Shown: positions 37,591 to 46,323 of the stretch, piece by piece | How the letters are laid out: each line of letters begins with the position of its first letter | How positions within the stretch are numbered: the stretch's first letter is position 1 | NCBI GenBank assembly: GCA_964019165.1 | Contig: OZ025275.1 | Span: 682,001 to 746,000, forward strand | DNA length: 64,000 nucleotides | Origin: Mastigias papua | Lineage: Eukaryota > Cnidaria > Scyphozoa > Rhizostomeae > Mastigiidae | Reading direction: 5' to 3' | Notes under the pieces: generated by a model | Databases searched by the model: none | What the model saw: the letters and a program-made list of their open reading frames with translations, nothing else | What the model was told of the DNA's origin: nothing | Made by a program: the position numbers and the translations under genes

Positions 37591-40500
37591 ATTTTCTCAC
37601 AGACAATAAGATGTTAACAGGTCTGGGTGAGTAAGGAGGGAACAATCAGCAACAAGCTGATAAAGGACCCACCTTTTCATACTTTATGGCTTACATAGAT
37701 AATGTCTTTCTTAAAATCCGTGCTGTTCCTAGGAGTGCTGTCTTTTGTATCACTTGCAACTGTACAGTAATTCCAATCTTTTCCATATAGCTATCAAATC
37801 TTTGCGATATGCATCCTAGTGCACCAATCACAACAGGGATAACTGTAACCTTCTTCATGTTCCACACCCTTCCAATTTCTTCCTTTAACTCTTCATACTT
37901 CTCAACTTTCTCTTGTTCTTTGTCTCTAATCCTACTATCACCGGGAATTGCAATATCAATTATCTTTACTTCCATTTTTACCTTATCAACTAGAATAATG
38001 TCTGGCCTTCTTGCTTGAATAATCCTATCGCACTGTATCATAAAATCCCACAGCAGCTTAAAGTCTTGATTCTCTAACACTCCATCCGGCTTCTGTTCAT
38101 ACCACTTTGCAGCTCTGTCAAATCCACATTTCTCCGCTAACAGCCAATGAATATATCGCGCTACGTTGTCGTGTCGTCTTTTGTATTCTCTTTGTGCTAG
38201 TTTTGCACATTCACTTACTAGATGGCTAATTGTTTCACCCTTATTACCACACATTCTACATAAAGGCGTATCACTTGTTTTGTCGATATGAAACTTAGTG
38301 TAATTAGTTCGCAGAGACTGTTCCTGTGCACTACATACTAATGCCTCTGTGCACCCTTTCAGGTCTCCGCTCCTTAACCATGACCAGCTTTTTTCCCAAT
38401 GAATTCCATCTGTCTTCCTAGTGAATTCCCCATGCATTGGTTTTTCCTTCCATTGATTTTCCAATTCCCGTTTCGCCTTACTCTTATATTCTCTTGGAGC
38501 TATTGCCTCTTCGGTATTTATTGTCCCAAGATCTCTTACAATTGACACGATAGGACCTCTGACGTGCTTAATGTACCAAGCCAAATTGTTTATCTCAGTT
38601 TTAACACAAGTCTCACAACTAATCAATCCCCGACCACCATTTTTCCTTCCAACATAAAGTCTTGCAACATCACCTCTTGGATGAAGTTCCTTATTCATTG
38701 TCATGAGTTTCCTAGTTCTTCTGTCCATGGATTCTAATTCGGCTTTCTTCCACATTATGATTCCTGCCCCATAGCGCACTAAGGAGACCGCCCAGGTATT
38801 TGTTGCCTTGATCTTATTTCTTCCATTAAGTTTTGATTGCATTATCAGTCTCACCCTTCTGAAATATTCTTTTTGAAATGTAGTCTTCATTTCTTCCTCC
38901 TTCAATCTATCTAGTTCCAATATACCCAAATACTTATATCCCTCATCATTAACTTCCTTGATCTTTTCACCATTGACAAGTTCAATTCCTGCAGTTTTCG
39001 ATAATTTTCCACGTTTCAAGTGTACCACACCACACTTTTTAATTCCAAATTGCATGCCTATGTCTTGGCTAATAAGGTTAACAGTAGATGCTAGGCTGTC
39101 AATTTCATTTTCGTTTTTTCCAAACAACTTTAAGTCTTCCATGAAGAACAAATGGTTGATTTTAATACCATCCAAAGTATATCCCATTTTGACTTTTCTG
39201 AGGATTTCAGTAAGGGGAATCATACAAATGACAAACAGTAATGGTGACAAACTGTCCCCTTGAAATATACCTCTCCGTATGTTTACAGTCCCTAAAATAT
39301 CACCACAAGACGTCAGTTGTACCATCCATTTGCTCATTGATCTTTTCAGAAAGTTAGTAACACTGTCTGATACTCCATATAGCCTCATACATTCTAATAT
39401 CCAACTGTGAGGAACCATGTCGTAGGCTTTCTTGTAGTCAACCCACGCCATGGTAAGGTTCTTATGCCTCTTTTTACAATCTGCGAGTATCGTTTTATCC
39501 ACCAGTAGTTGATCTTTTGTACCCCTACTATTCCTCTTGCAGCCTTTTTGTTCTTCTGGTAGCACCTCATTCTCATCCAAAAACTTGTAGACAGAATCAG
39601 AAATGATCCCTGTCATCAGTTTCCACATCATTGGCAAACAGGATATGGGCCTATAATTTTCAACTGCATTTCCTTTTCTCGGGTCTTTTTGGCACAATAC
39701 AGTTTTTCCAATGGTCATCCATGCAGGTGTTTCTGTCTGGTTATGTAACAAGTCATTTAACTGAGATGCAATTCTCTCATGTAGTGACGTTAGCTTCTTA
39801 AGCCAAAAGCCCTGGACTCCATCAGGGCCAGGTGCTCTCCAGTTTGGGATCTTCTTGATTTGCTGCTTTACCATGCTAGTTGTAATTTCAATGTCATTTT
39901 GTACCACACTACGTTTGTTATTTCTAAGCTCTTCTAACCATTTTGCAGCATTATTATGTTGGATTTTGTTGTCCCATATTTCCGACCAAAATTTTTTACT
40001 TTCACCTGCACTTGGTTTTGAAATTTCTCTTTTGTTGTCACATTGAAGTTTTTGATAAACCTTCGCTTGATCATATTGGAACATTCTATTAATCTGATAT
40101 TGTTGCGTTCTTTGCTCATACCTACGTAATTTGAATGCCTTGGCTTGCAATCTCTGTTTCAACTCTTCGATCACCAAACTAACACCTTTTTTCGTGACAT
40201 TGTATTTCCTAGAAATTTCATTATATTTGCTTTTCTTTATTGATTCTCCTCTCTTTTTACGTTCAAGGATATTGATATCTTTACGGAGTTTGCTTATAGA
40301 TTCTATTATTCTTCTTTTCCACCAAGGCTCTTTCATCCTGTATGCTTTGTTCCGTTCCCCAAAGCCAAATTCTCTTGCAACATACACCGCAGTAGCACGT
40401 ATCAATTTGTTTGTATCACTTATGTTATCCGTTCTAATGTCAGCTAGCACATTATCTATCTCATTAACAAGTTCATTCAAGGCTCTCCTATCTACTTTTT

Positions 40501-41344
40501 TAAGATTTATCGGCGTATTCATGTTCCCTTCATTCATTATATTAATAATTTCTCCTATCGCTTTTGAGTTTACTTTATTCCTACCATGATTTTCTAGGAT
40601 AGTAGCCACAGGCTCTCTTTCAAGCACCGTCTCTGTTAATTCAACTATATTGCCCTCCTCTACCACGTGACTAGCTTCTGTTATCATTTCCTCGTGTGTT
40701 GAAAGTCTTTGCTTTATATCATCCAACTCAACCTGAGTTAGCCAACCATTCTTTCTAATTATGCGAGCTTGGTCACATAGTCGCTGTTCAGTCACTTTTA
40801 AGGTTTGTCTCTCATTCCAAATATTGTGCATTCTACGTCTATAGCCTCTCACTGGTTTTCCTTCTTCATCTACAGGCTTGCTCAGAAAATAACACTCCAT
40901 TACTGCTACATTCATACTTTTCGACCATCCAGTTCTGGCAGTAGTAGGATAACGACCGGGCCCACGCTGCTCTTCCATGGGACACCTGCCGAGCGAGAGA
41001 CCTTCACCATTAGTTCCAGTCTCATTTACGCTGTTGTCTAAATCATTACTTTGATTCATCACACTCATAAGAGGATGTTCTTTGTAGCAAGTTCCCAGCT
41101 GGTATTTTTAGTTGTGACACCATCACTAGGAGGGTGGCCTGCCAAGGCTAAAGAGTCCCCCCTACCCGTGAGACAGACTAACCCCCGCCGGATGCCAACC
41201 CGGTATTTCATGGTCTCGGGGAGAGCCAACAGGTGCTACACCTTGCTCAAGGGTGACCTGGAGGTAATTGTGGCAAAGGGTAACCTCATTATCCCACGTC
41301 GAAACTCCACAACCGGATGCAGTTTAATGTCATACCCAGGACAA

Positions 41345-41345
<1 letters not shown>
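37591..41345 (-). mobile_element. R4/Dong-like endonuclease retrotransposon, near full length
   Basis: A minus-strand element with one long frame (37691-41068). A 5' leader of about 280 bases (41069-41345), rich in short G/C-rich inverted blocks, is bounded by the (ATT)n microsatellite, which reads as (TAA)n on the element strand. Dong/R4 elements of other animals are known to insert into TAA repeats. The 3' boundary near 37591, beside the LINE, is approximate. Confidence 0.75.
37691..41068 (-). CDS. R4/Dong-like retrotransposon polyprotein, 1125 residues
   Basis: One uninterrupted frame. Reverse transcriptase motifs: NYRPISCLPMMWK (about residue 470), AWVDYKKAYDMVPHSW (about 542, motif A Asp), RGIFQGDSLSPLLF (motif B) and HLFFMEDLKLF (about 643, motif C). 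A zinc knuckle CX2CX8HX4C (CRMCGNKGETISHLVSEC) sits near 937. A restriction-like endonuclease follows with RRPDIILVDK and KIIDIAIPGD (about 1019-1040). The C terminus is GTARILRKTLSM. There is no apurinic endonuclease. The motif C box, normally [FY]MDD, reads FMED (codon GAA at about 39138), changing the first catalytic Asp. The copy is thus intact in length but possibly catalytically impaired. The N-terminal 400 residues are basic and helical with no named motif. Confidence 0.9.
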   Translation of the reverse strand: MSVMNQSNDLDNSVNETGTNGEGLSLGRCPMEEQRGPGRYPTTARTGWSKSMNVAVMECYFLSKPVDEEGKPVRGYRRRMHNIWNERQTLKVTEQRLCDQARIIRKNGWLTQVELDDIKQRLSTHEEMITEASHVVEEGNIVELTETVLEREPVATILENHGRNKVNSKAIGEIINIMNEGNMNTPINLKKVDRRALNELVNEIDNVLADIRTDNISDTNKLIRATAVYVAREFGFGERNKAYRMKEPWWKRRIIESISKLRKDINILERKKRGESIKKSKYNEISRKYNVTKKGVSLVIEELKQRLQAKAFKLRRYEQRTQQYQINRMFQYDQAKVYQKLQCDNKREISKPSAGESKKFWSEIWDNKIQHNNAAKWLEELRNNKRSVVQNDIEITTSMVKQQIKKIPNWRAPGPDGVQGFWLKKLTSLHERIASQLNDLLHNQTETPAWMTIGKTVLCQKDPRKGNAVENYRPISCLPMMWKLMTGIISDSVYKFLDENEVLPEEQKGCKRNSRGTKDQLLVDKTILADCKKRHKNLTMAWVDYKKAYDMVPHSWILECMRLYGVSDSVTNFLKRSMSKWMVQLTSCGDILGTVNIRRGIFQGDSLSPLLFVICMIPLTEILRKVKMGYTLDGIKINHLFFMEDLKLFGKNENEIDSLASTVNLISQDIGMQFGIKKCGVVHLKRGKLSKTAGIELVNGEKIKEVNDEGYKYLGILELDRLKEEEMKTTFQKEYFRRVRLIMQSKLNGRNKIKATNTWAVSLVRYGAGIIMWKKAELESMDRRTRKLMTMNKELHPRGDVARLYVGRKNGGRGLISCETCVKTEINNLAWYIKHVRGPIVSIVRDLGTINTEEAIAPREYKSKAKRELENQWKEKPMHGEFTRKTDGIHWEKSWSWLRSGDLKGCTEALVCSAQEQSLRTNYTKFHIDKTSDTPLCRMCGNKGETISHLVSECAKLAQREYKRRHDNVARYIHWLLAEKCGFDRAAKWYEQKPDGVLENQDFKLLWDFMIQCDRIIQARRPDIILVDKVKMEVKIIDIAIPGDSRIRDKEQEKVEKYEELKEEIGRVWNMKKVTVIPVVIGALGCISQRFDSYMEKIGITVQLQVIQKTALLGTARILRKTLSM

Positions 41346-41401
<56 letters not shown>
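41345..41401. repeat. (ATT)n microsatellite at a retroelement junction
   Basis: About 19 ATT triplets lie exactly between the 5' end of the minus-strand R4-like element and the start of a plus-strand retroelement fragment. A second (ATT)n run is at 42711-42724, on the other side of that fragment. Confidence 0.95.
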
Positions 41402-41403
<2 letters not shown>

Positions 41404-42574
41404 AACTATTGACTCATTAAATATTCATCCCAGAAACAGGTTACTTTTATATGATCGGTATGTTCTTTCAAAACTTTCTTGGCATTTAACAGTAACAGAT
41501 TTAGGTAAAACATGGATATGTGAAAACCTTGATAACATTGTAACAAAGTATGTTCGCCAATGGCTTGATCTTCCAATTTCTGCAACATTAAGTTCTATTA
41601 TTCCTTCACGTAATTATTTTGGACAAGCTTTCCAGTTACCCTCTATAAAATTTCTACAATGTCAGACAACACTACGATCTTCTTTGAAGTCATCCTGTGA
41701 TGAAACAATAACCAAATTATGGAGAAATACTAACTCAGGGGCAAATATTCAATACGATATTTACTCAAACACAAAACAGGTTTTGAAATCCATTCGTGCT
41801 GAACACACCAATAGACTTCAGACTCAGTTAAAGTCACAGGGATTCATTATATCATTCCTCCTTGAGCACTCCCTACAAAAGCTGACTTCGCTGTGGTCTA
41901 AGGCCCAAAGCAAACTACCACCAAATATCTTCAATTTTACCATCAAGTATCTAAACAACACGCTGGCTACTAGAAAGAACCTCTCTCTATGGAACCTTTC
42001 AGCTACGTCTGATTGTTCTTTTTGCCTTCAGCCTGAGTCACTCCTTCATATTGTTGCTGGTTGCAACACGTATCTAACTGAAGGGCGTTTCACATGGAGA
42101 CATAACTCTGCTTTAAAATTTCTCGCTGAAACGCTTCAGTCCATACAACATGCAAAACTATATGTCGACCTCCCTGGCTACCTTTCTCCCTGCATCGTTA
42201 CTGGCAATAGTCTTCGCCCTGACATTCTTCTGTTAACAGCTGACAATATCTTGTACATCATAGAATTAACTGTGGGCTTCGAAACTAATTTAAACAATAA
42301 TGCTCATCGAAAAGAACTCAAATATCGTCCCCTTCTATCTGATCTTGCCACTGATTATAAGGAAATAAAATTTGTAAACCTCTGCATTAGCTGCCTTGGG
42401 ATATTTGGTACTTCATCAAATTCGTTTCTTAAAATGTGTAATGACAGTGGTATCGACACTCACCATCTCAACTTTATCATTTCTAAGTTGTCAACCATAG
42501 TCATACGCACAACATACTACATCTTTTGCATGAGAAACAAACCATGGTGTGATCCGGAGCTCCTTACCTATTAA
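41402..42574 (+). pseudogene. 3' half of a second endonuclease-type retrotransposon
   Basis: An open frame of 391 codons to a TAA stop at 42574. It lacks any reverse transcriptase motif but has a zinc knuckle CX2CX7HX4C (CSFCLQPESLLHIVAGC) followed by a restriction-like endonuclease candidate, LRPDILLLTADNILYIIELT and GFETN. The order matches the C-terminal part of R2/R4/NeSL-type proteins, but the sequence is clearly different from the 37691-41068 element. It begins abruptly at the (ATT)n run, so it is a 5'-truncated copy. A T-rich run (42582-42603) and a short 3' UTR follow up to the second (ATT)n. The frame is open upstream through the ATT repeat only by accident. Confidence 0.8.
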
Positions 42575-42740
42575 ATTTTCGTTGTTTTTTTTTTTTTTTT
42601 TTTCTATTACCTATTATTGTAGCATTTTAAGCCAGCCAAATACAGATTACCTGTTAGTGAGATTTGTATTTGTAGATTTAAATATGATATGTGATGAAGT
42701 TTAAAAAAAATTATTATTATTATTGCGAAAGCTGAGCAAC

Positions 42741-43028
42741 ATGGCAGACTACCGCACATTAGCTATTTTAATGAGGCTTTTCCAGTTGCTGGTTTTTATA
42801 TTTAGACGAAGTTCTGCTGTATCGAGAATAAACCGTAACAGAAGGTTAAGGGCAGCTGCAAGAAGAAGATTGAGGAGTTATTTGCAGATGCGGCGAAGAA
42901 CGAATGTAACAGCACTTCCTCGTCGTCCCAGAGAGAAGCACGAACTACTTTATAATTTTCCAGAATGGACTTTCACTTTCAGTTTGGAATTTGGCGGCCT
43001 TCTTTACGATGCATGCGTATTGAATTAA
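42741..43028 (+). CDS. Small basic open frame, function unknown
   Basis: A 95-codon frame beginning MADYRTLAIL in the context AACATGGCAGAC, right after the (ATT)n run. It has a short hydrophobic stretch (MRLFQLLVFIF), then a very Arg-rich segment (RLRAAARRRLRSYLQMRRR), and ends FGGLLYDACVLN. I do not recognise it. The Arg-rich N-terminal look and the neighbouring inverted repeats suggest a remnant of a DNA transposon protein. It may equally be a chance frame. Confidence 0.25.
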   Translation: MADYRTLAILMRLFQLLVFIFRRSSAVSRINRNRRLRAAARRRLRSYLQMRRRTNVTALPRRPREKHELLYNFPEWTFTFSLEFGGLLYDACVLN

Positions 43029-43034
43029 TCAAAC

Positions 43035-43205
43035 CCAGGTTCAACCCACTTTCACTTTACACGGACCTTAACCTAGGTTGAACCCAGGTTGAACCCAGGT
43101 TGAACCCACCTCTTGAGCAGGGATTTCTTAACCTGGGTTCAACCTGGGTTGACTCACTTTACACGAGAAAATTTATCCTGGGTTGGCGCCAACCTAGGTT
43201 AAAAA
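43035..43205. repeat. Cluster of AACCCAGGTT palindromic motifs
   Basis: Direct copies of AACCCAGGTTG (four or more near 43030-43110) are followed by inverted copies AACCTGGGTT (43128-43155). A looser pair, CCTGGGTTGGCGCCAACCTAGG, is centred on GGCGCC near 43190. The arrangement is a large imperfect inverted repeat and probably the end of a DNA transposon or MITE. Confidence 0.7.
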
Positions 43206-43425
43206 AGTGTCGTATAAAGTGGGCTTTAGAAATTGTAAGCTGAAACTCTGCAGTTTTAATACGGAGGTGTGGATGTGTAAATAGGGGATATCTGTTTATT
43301 GAGAAAAGGTTTTCAAAATTTAGCATAAATTAACATGGACACGTGTGCTGCTGATTTGTATTAGGATTCAATAATTGTTAGAAAACATTTAAGATTTATC
43401 ATTTACCTTTCAGATAACTTGCAAA

Positions 43426-43565
43426 TAGGGACGCTTACGCTGGGGGGGCAGGGGGGCAGCTGCCCCTCCTACCCTGTTCCAAGGACGTAATTATTTTAGT
43501 GCAAAGATGATGCTCCCTCAATAGGAGCTTTGCCCCCCTGCCCTCGGTGCGGGCAGGCGTCCCTG
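43426..43565. mobile_element. hAT-like MITE, family C, copy 1
   Basis: Ends TAGGGACGCTTACGC at the left and GGGCAGGCGTCCCTG at the right form a terminal inverted repeat. The 8-base flanks CTTGCAAA (43418-43425) and CTTGTAAA (43566-43573) differ at one base. An 8-base duplication with CAGGG-type ends is the hAT signature. The element is only 140 bases with no coding capacity. A second member is at 62043-62319. Confidence 0.8.
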
Positions 43566-43645
43566 CTTGTAAACTTATTTTTTGCCTCGTCCTGTGTGTA
43601 GGTCCAAGGAAAGACCTCAAACACTGTTGTGCATGTGTGGATCTA

Positions 43646-43940
43646 CCGTAAATCCTCGAATTAGCCCCCCCTCGAATAAGCCCCCATGCTAGAACTTCAA
43701 AATGTTAATAAGCCCCCCCTCGAATAAGCCCCCACCCCAAACGATGATGAAGACTTTGATAAAGACTACTGCTTAAATGTAGACTGTTCTTGTAGTAGTA
43801 CGGAGAAAAGGAGCTTTGACAATGAGCTTTTTATACGACATTTGTCAAATAATGTTATAAGCCCCCCCCTCGAATAAGCCCCCACCCAAAAAGCATCAAA
43901 AATAAATAAGCCCCCAGGGGGCTAATTCGAGGATTTACGG
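43646..43940. mobile_element. MITE, family B, intact copy
   Basis: Near-perfect terminal inverted repeats begin CCGTAAATCCTCGAATTAGC at the left, with the reverse complement GCTAATTCGAGGATTTACGG at the right, and TA on both sides. Internal CCCCTCGAATAAGCCCCC blocks recur several times. The TA duplication fits a Tc1/mariner-type origin. Related copies are at 35556-35843 and 53465-53614. Confidence 0.88.
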
Positions 43941-43967
43941 TATAAATATTTCGTATCCAAGGCTCTA

Positions 43968-44135
43968 CTGTATTTCCTCGAAAGAGCGCCCCCCCCCCCC
44001 ACCGGCCCTCATATAAAGGCCATCGAGAGGGGTGCTCATTCGAGGGAGGTGCTTATTCGAGGGGGTCCTCACTTAACAAAACACTTCTCAGGGGAGTCGC
44101 TCATCCGAGAAGAGCGCCGTTTCAAGGAAGTGCGG
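43968..44135. mobile_element. MITE with GAGCGCC ends
   Basis: Terminal repeats CTGTATTTCCTCGAAAGAGC at the left and, in reverse complement, CCGCACTTCCTTGAAACGGC at the right, with TA on both sides. The inside has GGTGCTCATTCGAGGGAGGT-type repeats. It is probably a relative of the family B element only 28 bases to its left. Confidence 0.7.
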
Positions 44136-46323
44136 TACATACATGCTGAGATGTCATATCTCACCAGCTGTACCCCATACATATATTTTGGCTAGGGAAT
44201 ATATAGAGATAGCGATAAAACTACAGTGTTTTCAAAATCAGCCGTCGACCGTCGCATCCGATGGCAGCTTTCTGATTTGCGACGCCTACTTTCCCATAGG
44301 TAGATTATATGACATACGATAAAACATACGATAACTAAAATTTTCCTCCGGGCCTGGAAACTCCTACTCAAATAAACGCAACTCCTACTTCCTAGATGGG
44401 GGGCTTAGTAGAGAGGGGGCTCTATAGAGCTTTTACGGTAACTAAACTGAAGCAATACTCAAGATTTGTTCTTACTCGTATATTTTATGATTTACCACTC
44501 CACAAAGCGAATCAGGACACACCTATTCCGAATCATGACACACCTATTCCGAATCAGGACGCACCTATTCTAGGCCCTAGCACTCCATGCTCCCGAGAAT
44601 GGGCATATGTCGGCCGGGGTGTTTTAATTGGTCACGAAACACGATGTTTGGTAAACCGCATCAATCCTTAGCAAATTAACTACCCGGCGAATCTCGTTGT
44701 ATTTGGAATGTTCCCTTCATAGTTTGCAATGAAGAACTTCAACTATCATCTGATGTTTACTCAATCACTTTTATGTAGCACCAACCGTTTCTTTACATCA
44801 TAAAATGCTAGATTGCTCTTATGTGTAGAAATATCACTCACCTTCTCTCTGGCGCTCTCTGTATGTAGGCAAACAGTTACCTTCCTGCAGCTGTCCAGAA
44901 ACGATTTCATGAAAGGAGTCGTTGTGAATTGACATGCGAGAATGAGACCATGCAGATGCACTACTCATTTAATTAACGTGCTACAAAGCACGGACGTGCC
45001 TCAGCCGTAGAGTAAAATGGCGTGCAGTATCTCATTGAACGAGCATTCTTTTCGGTTTCAAAGTTGTGGACAAAGTTTGCAGTTGAGTATCTTGCTCATG
45101 TTTATGAAAAGGTGAACGAGTTTTCTATGGCTGTATCCTTGCCATGCGGAGCACTGTTAAATAGCAAAACAAGCCATATTTCAAAGTTAGGCCTACTTCA
45201 TGAATTGCATTGCCCCCGGGACCATTGCCCCCCTGCGACCATTGGCCCCCCTTCGACCATTGATTTACTGTGATTTTCTTGAGAAATAAACCTTAAACAT
45301 CTAAATGTCGCTTTTTCGTAAAAATGTCGAACTGTTTGCTTGAGCTTAATGCTTACCTTCAAACTTTTACATACCTGCCAACCCAGCTGCCAACCAAGCG
45401 TTCTAATATTTCTCGAGAATTTCACCGCACCCAGATACTCTCAATGGCTCACAAAGTATGGGACCATTACAAAAATACGTCACGCAAATTTTGATAGATT
45501 TTGACTTCTCCCTCCTCCACTGCCAGGCACAAAACAAAGCATTGACCCTCCATTCCTGCGTGACATCACAAAATTATAAGTGCAAAATTCTAGGCGGTCC
45601 TCAACAGTGCCTCAAAATTACCTCACTTGTGGAGGAGAGCTTTTCCGACAAACGCAACTGGAAAGCTCTTTTTGATTTCATTTTTTAGAAATAAATAGGA
45701 AGAAAATAAGAGTCACACTACTATCATTGCTTTAAGTTGAACTGGTTAGAGGCTACTTTAGCCACGATATATTCAATGACACCCGAGACAACAGGCAGTA
45801 CCATCGAGAGAGGAGTGGGTAGCTGGGATATATTCCTGGGGCCCGGGCCTCGCCGAGAGCTAGGGGAGAATGTTGCTAATGCTAGTATTTAACGATTTTG
45901 AAGCTCAAAAGGCCTGTGATACTTATAATCCTAGGGGCCGACCTGGCTTTCAACGAGCCCAGCAACAGGACAGAAGACCACTTTAAAATCCGTGAGTCTC
46001 ACCACAAACCCGTTAGAAAGTTGTTAACTATATGAACTTATTTCAGCAAATTTCATCGAAAAATACAAAAAATTACTGGTTGCTATTAGCAACTTACAAA
46101 CCAAAGAGAAGACTTCAAAGAATTGCGACAAATATGTGATTTCATTATAAGCGGTAACTAGTTCTTGGTGTTTCATCATACTATTATATTAATTGTAATA
46201 ATTAGGAATGCGACGTAATAAATCTGCAAAAGATTGCTCAGGTTATTGTGACGTCTTGGAAAGAGCAGATGTATCTCAAATTTGTCCTAAAAAGATGGCA
46301 TGATGGATCAGATGCCCCCAGAT
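44136..46323. other. Intergenic region 3' of oxygenase copy 2
   Basis: No supported gene. It holds a 21-bp tandem triplet near 44512-44575 (CCTATTCCGAATCAGGACGC units), a short repeat of CGACCATTG and CCCCCC near 45210-45265, and unassigned DNA. The last 100 bases resemble the region 3' of oxygenase copy 3, so the tandem duplication unit extends past the stop codon. Confidence 0.6.

Noticed and set aside
40131..40589. 152-codon plus-strand frame with hydrophobic runs
   Set aside because: It is the antisense shadow of the R4-like polyprotein.
41051..41401. N-terminal part of the 507-codon plus-strand frame
   Set aside because: This part is the antisense of the R4-like element's 5' leader plus the ATT repeat. 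Only the part after 41402 belongs to the second retroelement.
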